From Akkermansia muciniphila (lineage in GTDB: Bacteria; Verrucomicrobiota; Verrucomicrobiia; Verrucomicrobiales; Akkermansiaceae), in assembly GCF_018709685.1 (NCBI RefSeq), contig NZ_JABDHQ010000010.1:46659-110658 (forward strand): DNA of 64,000 nt, in the 5' to 3' direction. The notes under the pieces were generated by a model. That model was not told the DNA's origin. It did no database searches and saw only the letters and a program-made list of their open reading frames with translations. Position 1 is the first letter of the stretch, and every line of letters begins with the position of its first letter. The position numbers and the translations under genes are program-made. Below, piece after piece: positions 52,992-62,840 of this stretch.

Positions 52992-54118
52992 GCCATTCCC
53001 TCCAATACCTGTTCCACCTTCCGCACGGCGCGTTCATAAACAACCGCCTCGCCTCCCAGCGCGGCCCGCTCCCGCCAGACTCCGCAGGATTCCCTGCCGG
53101 ATAAAAAGTCTTCCATTCCGGCAGCCAGCGCATCTTCATCATTCTCCACGATGCGCCCGAACCTTCCCATGCCAAGCTGCTCACGCACGCCGGAACACTC
53201 CACGGCCAGCACGGGCACGCCCAGCGCCAGCGCCTCCGTGACCACGGTGCTCATTCCCTCACTGCGGGAACTGCACACAAATACATCAGCCGAGGCCATC
53301 CACGGGTAGGGATTCCCCAGGAAACCGGGCATCAGCACGGAGTCCGCCACGCCCAGGGCGGCAGCCTGGCCTTCCAGCTCCCGCCTCCGGCTCCCTTCCC
53401 CCAGAATCACCAGTTCCGCCTGCCATCCCCGCTCCCTCAACCGGGCCAGCGCGGCAACCAGACGGTCAAAGCCCTTCTGCTCCTCCAGACGCCCCACGGA
53501 AATAAAGCGGAAATGCTTCTTTTCCGGCACGTCCCCCGCGGCGGCTCCGGAACGCACGGCATCCCGGTCCACCGGGTTGTGCAGAACCACGGAACCCGCA
53601 TGCGGCCCAAAGCGCCGTTCAAACGCCTCCCGGACGGTTTGCGACACATGCACCACGGTTTGAAAACGGGCATACGCCTTTTTTTCCTCCTCCAGCGACC
53701 GGAATACCAGCCCCTGCGTCCAGGGCCGCGCTTCCAGGTCCACGTGGACCCAGGCGATTTTCCGGGATTTTCCCTCCGGCGCGGCCGCCAGAAGGCGCGT
53801 AGGCAGCCCTTCCGTGAAAGCCACCTCCACATCATAATCCCCGGCAACGCCCCATTTGTAAATCCAGGCCGCCGGCAAAAAGCGGTACACCAGCGCGTAC
53901 CTGATCCGGTAAAGCAATCCCCGGCCCCCTACGATGGAGCGGTAACGCGCATGCTTCCCCACTTCCTCCCGGTACGGGCCGCAATCCACCACCGTGCACA
54001 CCGTCACGTCAAACCGGTCCCGGTCCAGGCCGCGCACCAGGCCGGAGAGAATTTTCTCCGCCCCTCCCCCGGCCAGGGATTCCACCAGAAACAGGACTTT
54101 TAAACGGGCGCGCGGCAT
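52988..54118 (-). CDS. family 4 glycosyltransferase, paralog of its neighbour
   Basis: 376 residues from the ATG at 54118 (MPRARLKVLFLVESLAGGGA). The order of motifs copies the gene at 51843: GGGAEKILSGLV, SVGRLEEQKGFDRLVAA and CSSRSEGMSTVVTEALALGVP. Both may use the same or similar sugar donors. It starts 10 bases after the chain-length ATPase gene. Confidence 0.88.
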   Translation of the reverse strand: MPRARLKVLFLVESLAGGGAEKILSGLVRGLDRDRFDVTVCTVVDCGPYREEVGKHARYRSIVGGRGLLYRIRYALVYRFLPAAWIYKWGVAGDYDVEVAFTEGLPTRLLAAAPEGKSRKIAWVHVDLEARPWTQGLVFRSLEEEKKAYARFQTVVHVSQTVREAFERRFGPHAGSVVLHNPVDRDAVRSGAAAGDVPEKKHFRFISVGRLEEQKGFDRLVAALARLRERGWQAELVILGEGSRRRELEGQAAALGVADSVLMPGFLGNPYPWMASADVFVCSSRSEGMSTVVTEALALGVPVLAVECSGVREQLGMGRFGRIVENDEDALAAGMEDFLSGRESCGVWRERAALGGEAVVYERAVRKVEQVLEGMA

Positions 54119-54128
54119 GAACGGTATC

Positions 54129-56522
54129 CTAAAGCGAATTATTTTCCTCGCACGGGGAGGCAGTATCCAGGCTCCTGTACACGGCAGCCTTCCGGGAAGA
54201 ACGGCCCTGGGGCTCCACGTCGCACAGGACAATGCCCATGCGTTTCAGTTCCCCGTTTTTCCATATCTTCTGGAGTCCGGCCAGATCACGCTTCTTCACG
54301 CATCCGGCCCGCATGACGTACAGCGTGGCGTCAGCCAGCCGGGCGGCAATGCGGGCATCCGCCAGGGAGGAATAGGGAACGCAGTCCATGAAGATGAAAT
54401 CATACTGTTCCTTCAATTCCTCCATCAGCTTCCGGATGCGGTCATGCAGCAGCAGCCGGGAGGGATGGTCCGGCAGGGTTCCGGCAAACAGATAATCCAG
54501 ATGGTCGGAAACGGAGGACTTCTCCACCAGGGAACGCCAGCCGCCTTCCCCCGCCTGTTCCAGATCGCCCATGCCGGGCTTCCCGGCCCCGCCCAGCAGG
54601 GAACTGAGCGTCCCCTTCCTCAAATCCATATCCATCAGCAGGACCTTCTTTCCGGCCACGGCAAGAGACACGGCCAGATTCACGGAGAGGTAGGTTTTCC
54701 CTTCCCCGGAACAGGAGGAGGTAACCAGGACGCTGAGGGGCTTTCCGCCGTTCTCGTCGGAAAGGGACACCATGCGCTCCGCCAGCAGGGGGAAGCATTC
54801 GGACAATTCGGAAGGCTCTTCCAGATTCACCACAATCTCCTGGTTTTTCAGCTTCCGCGGCTTGCGGGGCAGTTCCCCGTAAACGGGAATGGCGGTCAGG
54901 GTTTCAATTTCCTCCCGGCGCTTCACGTTGGAATCCAGCACCGCCGCAATCACGCACAGGAGCACCGGAATAGCCATCCCCGCCAGAAAACCCACCATCA
55001 GGATTTTAGCCACGTTCGGCTCCAGCGGTCCGTTCCCGCCGCGCACGGCGTCCACCATCCGGGCATTGTCTTCCGTAGCGGCCAGGGCCAGGGAATTTTC
55101 CTCCCTCTTGTTCAGCAGGAAGACGTACAGGGATTCCCGGACGCGCTGCTCCCGTTCAATGTGGTTGACGTCCCGTTCCCGGCTGGAGACGGTCCTGATA
55201 TGCTCCCGCGTCATTTCATGCTGGTCCTCCACGTTCTTCTTCTTGACCAGCAGGGACGTATAGTAATTATTCACGGAGCGCCTCAGCGCATCCTTCAGGG
55301 AGCTCAAGTTGGCTTCCAGCTCCCGGACAATCGGGTTGTTGTCCCCGGCGTTCACCTTCAGGCTCGTTCTTTTCAGCAGAGTGTCATTGAAAACGCCTAT
55401 CTGGTCCCGGATGCCCATGTCCGCTATCTTTGCATTGATGGGCACCAGCCTGGAATCATGCTCCGCCTCCTGCTCCAGGTAATCTTTCAGGTATTCAATG
55501 GACTTGATCTCCAGGTCCAGCTCCCTCAGGTCCTTCTTGTCATTAATGCTGTTCTCATATTCCTCCGTGAGGGCAGTGGACAGGTCCGTCAGAACATTGG
55601 TCTCCTTTTTCAGGTCTTCAATGGACAGGTCATTCTTCTGCATTTCCTCACTGATGACGTCCAGACGCTCCTCAATGAACTGGTTCGTTTTCATTCCGCG
55701 CGTGTTTTTCTCCTTCAGGGAGGCCTCATTGTAAAAATGGACAATGCTGTGCAGAATCCGCTCCGCCTTCACCGGATTATTGCAGCGCATGGAAATATTG
55801 ATCAGGTTGTTCTTTCCATTCGCCTTTTTAACGGTCAGGCCGCCCGCCAGGCCCAGCGCCGCCTGCCTGACTGAAGTTCTCCTGACAATCACGGGAACGT
55901 TCAGGCTGCCGTCGTTAAACCGGGGCGTTTTCTCCACGGTGAACGTCTGGGAGTCAAACTGAATCTCCTTGCCGAAGGTGCCGGTTTTCTCCTGATGCCC
56001 GGAATCGCCCACATTTTTCTCCACCCGGAATTCCTCTCCGGACACGGGAACCACCTGGAACCTGGCGTCAGGGGCCGCTCCCTCCTGCGTGAACCGCACC
56101 GCAATGGGGGAGTCCTGGTAAATCTCCACCTTGCGGAATTTGTTCTTCTTCCAGTAAGTCACGTCCAGCTTCAGGTTCCGGACCACGGTTTCCAGCAGGG
56201 AATGGGAGGAGAGCAGGAAGATTTCATTGTCCAGATTGGTGGTGGCCGTATTCACAATCCCATTGGTGGAGGCCAGCACCGTGGTGGCCACGGATTCCTT
56301 CGGATAATCCTCCTTGACGAGAATGGTGGTGGCCTTCCCGTAAACCTGTGGCTGCCTGGCCGCGTACAGATAGGCCAGGGGCAGGCAGACGGCCAGGGAA
56401 AGCACGCACCAGTACCAGTTCCGGACAATCCGGCCCATGATGACCTTCGGGCTGGGGAGCAGGGACGGCGGCGCACTGCCGCCGCCGTCCAGGGATTCCG
56501 TTTTTTGAGAGAGGGCTTTCAT
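54129..56522 (-). CDS. Wzc-type chain-length determinant/BY-kinase-like protein
   Basis: 797 residues from the ATG at 56522. It has a Wzz domain with an N-terminal membrane segment (YWCVLSLAVCLPLAYLYAA), a long periplasmic coiled coil, a second membrane segment (KILMVGFLAGMAIPVLLCVIA) and a cytoplasmic ATPase. In the ATPase, Walker A is SCSGEGKTYLS, Walker A' is VLLMDMDLRKG and Walker B is FIFMDCVPYSS. It controls export and chain length with the Wza homolog four bases upstream. The C-terminus carries a single Tyr in the last 25 residues rather than the Tyr cluster of E. coli Wzc, so the usual autophosphorylation switch seems absent. Confidence 0.9.
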   Translation of the reverse strand: MKALSQKTESLDGGGSAPPSLLPSPKVIMGRIVRNWYWCVLSLAVCLPLAYLYAARQPQVYGKATTILVKEDYPKESVATTVLASTNGIVNTATTNLDNEIFLLSSHSLLETVVRNLKLDVTYWKKNKFRKVEIYQDSPIAVRFTQEGAAPDARFQVVPVSGEEFRVEKNVGDSGHQEKTGTFGKEIQFDSQTFTVEKTPRFNDGSLNVPVIVRRTSVRQAALGLAGGLTVKKANGKNNLINISMRCNNPVKAERILHSIVHFYNEASLKEKNTRGMKTNQFIEERLDVISEEMQKNDLSIEDLKKETNVLTDLSTALTEEYENSINDKKDLRELDLEIKSIEYLKDYLEQEAEHDSRLVPINAKIADMGIRDQIGVFNDTLLKRTSLKVNAGDNNPIVRELEANLSSLKDALRRSVNNYYTSLLVKKKNVEDQHEMTREHIRTVSSRERDVNHIEREQRVRESLYVFLLNKREENSLALAATEDNARMVDAVRGGNGPLEPNVAKILMVGFLAGMAIPVLLCVIAAVLDSNVKRREEIETLTAIPVYGELPRKPRKLKNQEIVVNLEEPSELSECFPLLAERMVSLSDENGGKPLSVLVTSSCSGEGKTYLSVNLAVSLAVAGKKVLLMDMDLRKGTLSSLLGGAGKPGMGDLEQAGEGGWRSLVEKSSVSDHLDYLFAGTLPDHPSRLLLHDRIRKLMEELKEQYDFIFMDCVPYSSLADARIAARLADATLYVMRAGCVKKRDLAGLQKIWKNGELKRMGIVLCDVEPQGRSSRKAAVYRSLDTASPCEENNSL

Positions 56523-56526
56523 GGGA

Positions 56527-57312
56527 TTAAATGCAGAAGGCCAGAATGACCATGGCAATGGAGGTGCCGGAAATCAGGTAGGGATAAATTTGGAGTTGCT
56601 CGCTGCGGGTATTCACCTTCCTGTCTGACGGAGTGACGTAAATGACGTCATTCTGCTGGATGTAATAATAGGGGGAATGGAACAGGTTGCTGCTCCGCAG
56701 GTCCACCTTGGACGCAATGCGTTCTCCGTTTGCCTCCCGGATGATGTAAATGTCACGGTTGCCGTCCATGTTCAGGTCCCCGGCCTTACTCAGCGCCTCC
56801 AGCAGAGTCAGGCGTTCCCCCTTGATTTCATAGCTGCCCGGCTTGGACACTTCCCCGAGAACGGAGAATTTGAAGTTCATCAGGCGCACGCTGACCGCCG
56901 GGTCCTTGATGTAGCCTTCCTTGAGTATCTCGTTTTCAATATCCGTCGCCAGCTGGATGCAGGTCTTGCCCGCAGCCTTGATCCTCCCCAGAACGGGGAA
57001 CACGATGTCCCCGTCCGTATTCACGAAGTAGCCGCGCTCGTCATCACGGGGGCTGGAGACGCTGCCGCTGTCCTTGTTGAACATCTGCGCGAGCGTAGGA
57101 TTCTTGCTGCTGACGGAAATGAAAAGGCGGTCGTCTTTTTTGATGACGATCTTATATTCCTTCCCGATGGCCGCTTTCTGGTCCAGCACCAGGTCCTGGA
57201 CGTAGTTGACTTCTTCAGGCTTGACGCAGGCGGGAAGCGCGCCCAGCAGGAGGCCCGCTGCGAGAAGGCGGCTCCAGAGGACGGGATGACGGAACATATT
57301 AAGGTATTTCAT
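56527..57312 (-). CDS. Wza-type polysaccharide export lipoprotein
   Basis: 261 residues. The signal peptide ends in a lipobox (LGALPAC), so it is a lipoprotein. The Poly_export domain is seen in IVIKKDDRLFISVSSKNP and VNTDGDIVFPVLGRIKAAG, and the SLBB domain in VLGEVSKPGSYEIKGERLTL. A C-terminal hydrophobic segment (YLISGTSIAMVILAFCI) follows, probably an outer-membrane helix as in Wza. The protein forms the export channel with the Wzc homolog. The next upstream gene is 20 bases away. Confidence 0.9.
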   Translation of the reverse strand: MKYLNMFRHPVLWSRLLAAGLLLGALPACVKPEEVNYVQDLVLDQKAAIGKEYKIVIKKDDRLFISVSSKNPTLAQMFNKDSGSVSSPRDDERGYFVNTDGDIVFPVLGRIKAAGKTCIQLATDIENEILKEGYIKDPAVSVRLMNFKFSVLGEVSKPGSYEIKGERLTLLEALSKAGDLNMDGNRDIYIIREANGERIASKVDLRSSNLFHSPYYYIQQNDVIYVTPSDRKVNTRSEQLQIYPYLISGTSIAMVILAFCI

Positions 57313-57332
57313 TGGATTGGATTGAGTAGGTG

Positions 57333-59324
57333 TTAGATGGAGAGAGGCTTTTTCAGGTCCAGGTAGTCGTATTTCTGGTAAGGTGAGTTATTGCTTTTGT
57401 ATTCGGGGATTAGTTGCTTCATGGCGCGGATGGTTTCCTCCAGGTGGTTGGATTCCGCATGGCGCACCAGTTCTTCAAAGGCTTCCTTCAGCTCGGACAT
57501 GTCATATTTCCGGGTCTCGAAAATACGGATGCGCTGGTGCGGGGTTTCCAGCGTATGTTCATAGTCCGTCAGAAGTTCTTCATAAAGTTTCTCGCCGGGC
57601 CGCAGTCCGGTAAAGACAATGCGGATATCCTTCAGCGGGGAGAGCCCGGCCAGGCGGATCATCTTTTTGGCCAGCTCTACGATTTTGACCTGCTCTCCCA
57701 TGTCAAAGACGAAAATCTCCCCGCCCTTCCCCATCGCGTTGGCCTGAAGGATCAGGTGGCAGGCTTCCGGAATGGTCATGAAATAGCGGATCATTTCAGG
57801 ATGGGTGACGGTCACCGGGCCGCCCTTTTTGATTTGCTCCTTGAACAGCGGAATCACGGAACCGGCGCTTCCCAGCACGTTGCCGAACCGCGTGGTGATA
57901 AACACGGTGGAGCCTTTCCCGTACTTCTGCCTCAGGTGTTCCCCCAGGCTCTGCACGTACATTTCAGCCAGGCGCTTGGTGGCCCCCATGACGCTGGTTG
58001 GGTTCACCGCCTTGTCCGTGGAGACCATGACGAAGCGCTGCACCCCGTACCTGGCGGCCAGGGATGCAAGGTGCATGACTCCCTTCACGTTATTGACCAC
58101 GGCTATGCACGGGTTTTCCTCCATCAGGGGAACGTGCTTGTAGGCGGCGGCATGGAAAATCAACTCCGGACGGTGCAGCTTCATGCACTCCTCCAACTGG
58201 CGGCGGTGGCAGACGTTCGTGATGGAAGTGGCAACGGAAATCCGGGGATACAGCTTTTCCACCTCCTGGCGCACCAGCCACAGGGGAGTTTCCGCATGGT
58301 CCAGCAGAACGATCCGGCCCGGAGCAAACCGGCACACCTGCCTGACCAGCTCGCTGCCTATGGACCCCGCCGCGCCCGTCACCATCACCACCTTGTCCCT
58401 GATGCCTCCGGAAATCTTCTCCATATCAATGCTGATTTCCTCCCGCTCCAGCAGGTCTTCAATCTGCACTTCATCCACGGCAACACCGGAATACTCGTGA
58501 AATGATTGGATCTGATCGTGGGAAATCATCAGTTCAATTCCTTTTTCCAGGCACACGTCTGCCAGTTTTTTATCTTTCAGCAGATCATCTTTCCCCACAA
58601 AAATAATGGCGGAGGCCTTGAATACATTTAGAGCCTTATCCACCTCGGAAGTATCTTGTACAAAACGGACGGGGATATTCCTGATCTCTTTCCCATCCGC
58701 CTGCTCTTCAGACGTCAGAATGCCCACAATTTCAAAATTTTCACTCTTCAGGCTCCTGATCAGAGAGGCTTTCAGCAGGCAGGCATCCAGCTTCCCGGCC
58801 AGAACGACTCTTTTACGCCCAGAGGTGGTAATGGAAGAAATAGACTTATCCTCATGGAAATTCTCCAGCCAGTTCCTGCCGCCGATGCAGGCCAGCCGTC
58901 CCCCGATCAGCGCCAGGCTGGACAGCATGAAGTTAAAAATTACGGCAGCAAAGTGCACCTTGTAATAGGAAGGCCACAGGATAAAATACGTGAGGCTCAC
59001 GAGCACGCATGCCAACAGGATGGCCCCAAGCAGCTTCTGAATGTCCTTCAGGGTCGTGAACCGGATCATGCTTCTGTAAATGCCCGAATGCCAAAGGACA
59101 ACGCCGGTGATCACCAGATCTATGAAAAAGACATACTGAATATTGGGAATCAACCAGTTTCCTCTATATAGAAAACGGCAGTAGAAACAGGCGGCCATCG
59201 TCATTGCCGATGAAACGGCCAAATCCAGCGCGAAAACGAATTTTTCACTGGAATTCAACAAATAATGTCTTGCGTAATAGAGGAATCGCGCAATGGGACT
59301 GTGATTAGTCTGGTCCATAAGCAT
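57333..59324 (-). CDS. PglF/FlaA1-like UDP-sugar 4,6-dehydratase
   Basis: 663 residues from the ATG at 59324 (59318 also possible). Four N-terminal membrane segments and a first Rossmann-like domain precede the catalytic SDR domain: TGAAGSIGSELVRQVC (NAD loop), STDKAVNPTSVMGATKR (Met-x-x-x-Lys variant of the YxxxK motif) and TTRFGNVLGSAGSVIPLF. The length and membrane region match PglF/WbpM. It turns UDP-GlcNAc into the 4-keto-6-deoxy sugar, the first step toward bacillosamine. The PglD-PglE fusion lies five bases upstream, which supports this assignment. Confidence 0.87.
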   Translation of the reverse strand: MLMDQTNHSPIARFLYYARHYLLNSSEKFVFALDLAVSSAMTMAACFYCRFLYRGNWLIPNIQYVFFIDLVITGVVLWHSGIYRSMIRFTTLKDIQKLLGAILLACVLVSLTYFILWPSYYKVHFAAVIFNFMLSSLALIGGRLACIGGRNWLENFHEDKSISSITTSGRKRVVLAGKLDACLLKASLIRSLKSENFEIVGILTSEEQADGKEIRNIPVRFVQDTSEVDKALNVFKASAIIFVGKDDLLKDKKLADVCLEKGIELMISHDQIQSFHEYSGVAVDEVQIEDLLEREEISIDMEKISGGIRDKVVMVTGAAGSIGSELVRQVCRFAPGRIVLLDHAETPLWLVRQEVEKLYPRISVATSITNVCHRRQLEECMKLHRPELIFHAAAYKHVPLMEENPCIAVVNNVKGVMHLASLAARYGVQRFVMVSTDKAVNPTSVMGATKRLAEMYVQSLGEHLRQKYGKGSTVFITTRFGNVLGSAGSVIPLFKEQIKKGGPVTVTHPEMIRYFMTIPEACHLILQANAMGKGGEIFVFDMGEQVKIVELAKKMIRLAGLSPLKDIRIVFTGLRPGEKLYEELLTDYEHTLETPHQRIRIFETRKYDMSELKEAFEELVRHAESNHLEETIRAMKQLIPEYKSNNSPYQKYDYLDLKKPLSI

Positions 59325-59329
59325 GAAAT

Positions 59330-61117
59330 CTAAAGGGTGGCAATAACGTGAATGATGCGGTCCATGTCCTCCCCGGTCAGGGAAGCGCCGGAAGGCAGGC
59401 ACAGGCCCTGGTCAAACAGGCGGTCCGACACCCCGGAACCGTAAAACGGGCAGGAACGGAACACGGGCTGCAAATGCATGGGCTTCCAGAGGGGGCGGCT
59501 CTCCACGCCGGCTTTCTGGAGGGCCAGCCGCAGCTCCTCCCGGTCAAAACGGGCCTCCTCCGGATTGATCTGCACGCAGGTCAGCCAGTGGTTGGAATGG
59601 TAGCGGGCATCCGGATTTTCCAGCAGGGCCAGCCCCGGCACGCCGGAAAGGCGGCGGCGGTATTCCTCATGGATGCCGCGCCTTTTTTCCAGAAAGGCAG
59701 GCAGGGAGAGCATCTGGCCGCGGCCTATGCCCGCGCACACGTTGCTGAGGCGGTAATTGTAGCCAATGTGCGTGTGTTCATAATGCGGCGCCTGGTCCCT
59801 GGCCTGGGTGGCGTAAAATTTGACCCTGTTCCGGGATTCCTCATCCGGGCAGCAGAGGGCGCCCCCGCCGGAGGTAGTGATGATCTTGTTCCCGTTAAAG
59901 GAAAAAGCGCCGTAGGTCCCGAACACTCCGCACTTGCGCCCCCGGTACTCGGAACCGAGCGCTTCCGCGGCGTCTTCCAGCACGGGAATGCCGTACTTCC
60001 CGGCAATCTCCATGATTTCCTCCATCCGGGCGGGCATCCCGTACAGGTCCACCGGAATGATGGCTTTAGGGGTGCGGCCCGTCTGCCTGATGCGGTCCCG
60101 GACGGCTTCCTCCAGCAGTTCCGGGGACATGTTCCAGGTACTCTCCTCACTGTCCACAAACACGGGTGAAGCGCCCTGGTAAATGATGGGATTGGCAGAG
60201 GCGGCAAACGTCATGGACTGGCAGAGGACTTCATCCCCCGGCCCCACTCCCAGCATCACCAGGCCCAGATGAAGGGCGGAGGTGCCGGACGCCAGGGCCA
60301 CCACATGGGTTTCCCGCAGGTATTCCTCCAGCTCCCGTTCAAAAGCGTCCACGTTCGGCCCTACCGTCGTCACCCATTTTGATTCAAAGGCTTCACGCAC
60401 GAACTTTTCCTCCGCCTCCCCCGTGCTGGCCAGGGAGAGCCAGATAGTGGATTTCTTTTCCTGCGCCGGAGACGGCTTCTTTTTCAGCGCCGCGGGACAG
60501 CCCGCATACGTTCCGCCCTCCAGGGCGTCACGCACCAGCGTGGAATTGGCGCCCAGAACCACGTTTTCCTTCACCGTACGGCACGGAAGCACCACGGACG
60601 CAGCGCCCAGGAAATTGGCATTCCCCAGCGTCACGCCTCCGGATACCTTGCAGCCGTTGGCCACCACATTCCAGTTCCCCAGCGTCACGTCATGGCCGAT
60701 CAGGGAGCCGCAGCTGAACAGGTTGAAATCCCCCATGGCTACGTGGCAGCTGAAGATGTGACCAAAGCTGATGATATTCCCCTTCCCCATGGCTACCCGG
60801 TCACGGTCATAGAATTTCACGTCCGGGGCAATGATGTTGGGAAAATCCAGCAACGGATTGTCCAGCAGGCCGGAAATTCGTTCCAGGGCCCTGGGGGAAG
60901 CAATGGCGATCACGACGGAAAGAGGCTCCTTCCAGGCGTTCAGCTCTTCCACCGTGCCCAGCACGCGGCCGTACTCGTTTTCCGTTCCGGCGGGAACTCC
61001 GTCATCAAAGAAGCCGATCAAATTCCAGGAGGGAGACTCCCCGTTGATTGCCCTGAGGCAGCAGGCCGTTTCCCTGCCGAAGCCCCCGGCGCCTATAATC
61101 GCTATATTTTTCTTCAT
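59330..61117 (-). CDS. fused PglD-like acetyltransferase and PglE-like aminotransferase
   Basis: 595 residues with two enzymes in one chain. Residues 1-212 are a PglD/NeuD-type acetyltransferase: Rossmann half [13 protein letters not shown], then a left-handed beta-helix ([13 protein letters not shown] with His142 as the expected catalytic base). A linker rich in Lys, Pro and Ser (about 212-226) leads to residues 227-595, a DegT/DnrJ/EryC1/StrS aminotransferase with PLP Lys411 in [14 protein letters not shown]. Together they convert the 4-keto sugar from the PglF homolog to UDP-di-N-acetylbacillosamine. In Campylobacter these are separate genes. It overlaps the PglC-like gene by four bases. 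Confidence 0.88.
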   Translation of the reverse strand: MKKNIAIIGAGGFGRETACCLRAINGESPSWNLIGFFDDGVPAGTENEYGRVLGTVEELNAWKEPLSVVIAIASPRALERISGLLDNPLLDFPNIIAPDVKFYDRDRVAMGKGNIISFGHIFSCHVAMGDFNLFSCGSLIGHDVTLGNWNVVANGCKVSGGVTLGNANFLGAASVVLPCRTVKENVVLGANSTLVRDALEGGTYAGCPAALKKKPSPAQEKKSTIWLSLASTGEAEEKFVREAFESKWVTTVGPNVDAFERELEEYLRETHVVALASGTSALHLGLVMLGVGPGDEVLCQSMTFAASANPIIYQGASPVFVDSEESTWNMSPELLEEAVRDRIRQTGRTPKAIIPVDLYGMPARMEEIMEIAGKYGIPVLEDAAEALGSEYRGRKCGVFGTYGAFSFNGNKIITTSGGGALCCPDEESRNRVKFYATQARDQAPHYEHTHIGYNYRLSNVCAGIGRGQMLSLPAFLEKRRGIHEEYRRRLSGVPGLALLENPDARYHSNHWLTCVQINPEEARFDREELRLALQKAGVESRPLWKPMHLQPVFRSCPFYGSGVSDRLFDQGLCLPSGASLTGEDMDRIIHVIATL

Positions 61118-61725
61118 TTTCCGGAACCTGTGAATTTTTCCATGGTGGCGCTTCCTTCAGCGCTGATTCCCTGGCGTTGAACAACCTTCGCCAGCGTTAA
61201 AAAGATGATGCGGACATCCAGAAGGAAGCTCAGGTGGTCCACGTACCAGACGTCCAGTTCAAACTTGCGCTCCCAGCTGATGGAGTTGCGCCCGTTCACC
61301 TGGGCCCAGCCCGTAATGCCGGGCCTCACGTCATGGCGGCGCGCCTGTTCCGCCGTGTACAGGGGCAGGTATTCCGGCAGCAGGGGCCGCGGGCCGATGA
61401 AGCTCATCTGCCCCGCCAGCACATTGAACAATTGCGGCAGTTCATCCAGGGACAGGGAACGCACCAGCCGCCCTGTGCGCGTCAGGCGCTGCTTGTCCGG
61501 CAGCAATTCCCCGCAGGCGTCCCTTTCATCCGTCATCGTCTTGAATTTGACAATCCGGAACAACTTGCCGTGGCGACCGGGCCGCGTTTGACGGAAAAAC
61601 GGCGTGCCGTGGTTCGCCAGGGCCAGAAGCGCCATCAGCGCGAGAAAAGGAACCAGCAGAACCGCCAGGACAGCCAGGGCGATGAGAAAATCCAGCGCCC
61701 TCTTGATGCACTTCCCGTAAATCAT
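61114..61725 (-). CDS. PglC-like initiating phosphoglycosyl transferase
   Basis: 203 residues from the ATG at 61725, the size of small monotopic phosphoglycosyl transferases. It has an N-terminal re-entrant hydrophobic helix ([18 protein letters not shown]), the conserved RIVKFKTM, the catalytic Asp-Glu in LSLDELPQL, and [12 protein letters not shown]. It would put the first sugar phosphate onto undecaprenyl phosphate. With the PglF-like and PglD-PglE genes beside it, the likely substrate is UDP-di-N-acetylbacillosamine. It overlaps both neighbours by four bases. Confidence 0.88.
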   Translation of the reverse strand: MIYGKCIKRALDFLIALAVLAVLLVPFLALMALLALANHGTPFFRQTRPGRHGKLFRIVKFKTMTDERDACGELLPDKQRLTRTGRLVRSLSLDELPQLFNVLAGQMSFIGPRPLLPEYLPLYTAEQARRHDVRPGITGWAQVNGRNSISWERKFELDVWYVDHLSFLLDVRIIFLTLAKVVQRQGISAEGSATMEKFTGSGK

Positions 61726-62840
61726 GCCGCTGCCCTCCCGTAAAAATGGAGCAGGGCTTCCCAAACGATCCGGCAGGTAAACCTGCTTTCCACCTGCCGG
61801 GCCGCTTCCGCGCCCATCTTCCTGCGCCGTTCCGGGTCATCCCTGAGGGAGGCCATGGCGCAGCGCAGCGCCTCTTCATCCCGGGCCGGGACCAGCAAGC
61901 CGTTCACTCCGTCCTTCACAATCTCATTGCACCCGCAGATGTCCGTGGCGATGGAGGGCAGCTCCATGGCTCCCGCCTGCAGCAGGGAATTGGGGAAACC
62001 CTCCCGGTAGCTGGGCAGCACAAACACATCCGCAGCTTCCAGCCAGGGGCGGATATCCTCCTGGAAACCGGGGCGGAACACGCCGGGCACATCCAGTTCT
62101 TCCCCGGCATAATCCTCCGTCCAGCCCACGAGCGCCAGAAAAACGGGCGCCCCCTTCTCCTCCGCGCGCAGGGCGGAAAACGCGGCCAGCAACTCACGGA
62201 TGCCCTTGTCTCCCGTAATCCTCCCCACAAAAACGTACAGCACGGCGTTCTCCGGCAATTCCAGCCGCTCCCTCATTTCCCTCCGGCAGCCGGAACGGCG
62301 GAAATAGTCCGTATCTATGCCGTTGATATTGCCGTGGGCCAGGATTTCCAGCGGCTTGCCCGTCACCTTCTCCTCCATCAGGAGCTTCCTGACGCCCTCC
62401 CCCTCCGGAATGACGTGCGTGGCAAACAGGCAGATGAGGCGGTCCATCTGCTTCAGCAGGCATTTGAAGGCTCCCTTCCGGTAGGGGAAAATCAGGCCGG
62501 TGAAGGTATGCACACGGACCGGAACACGGGCAAAGGCCGCCGCCATCATGCTCAGCAGCCCGGCCTTGGGCGTGAGGGAGTGCACCCCCCACGGGCGTTC
62601 CCTGCGGAACAGCAGGAACAGGCGCCACAGGCTCTTCAAATCCTTCCACAGGGAAATGGACCGTTCCATCTCAAGCTCCACGGTAGGCACGCCCTCACGG
62701 CGGCGGATGCGTTCATGTTCCTCACCGGGGGAAGCCACGGCAAGAACGTCAAAGAACCCGTTCAGGTAATTCAACTGTCCCCTGAGCAGCAGGTCCAGGG
62801 AGATGGAGGCCGCCGCCACCCTGATGAGCTTCTTTTTCAT
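61722..62840 (-). CDS. family 4 glycosyltransferase, probably second in the assembly chain
   Basis: 372 residues from the ATG at 62840. GT-B fold: [13 protein letters not shown] and [19 protein letters not shown] in the acceptor domain, and [21 protein letters not shown] as the donor site. The sequence resembles PglA/WbpT-type transferases that extend the first lipid-linked sugar. Overlaps of four bases link it to the initiating transferase and to the polymerase gene, so it probably adds the second residue. Confidence 0.85.
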   Translation of the reverse strand: MKKKLIRVAAASISLDLLLRGQLNYLNGFFDVLAVASPGEEHERIRRREGVPTVELEMERSISLWKDLKSLWRLFLLFRRERPWGVHSLTPKAGLLSMMAAAFARVPVRVHTFTGLIFPYRKGAFKCLLKQMDRLICLFATHVIPEGEGVRKLLMEEKVTGKPLEILAHGNINGIDTDYFRRSGCRREMRERLELPENAVLYVFVGRITGDKGIRELLAAFSALRAEEKGAPVFLALVGWTEDYAGEELDVPGVFRPGFQEDIRPWLEAADVFVLPSYREGFPNSLLQAGAMELPSIATDICGCNEIVKDGVNGLLVPARDEEALRCAMASLRDDPERRRKMGAEAARQVESRFTCRIVWEALLHFYGRAAA

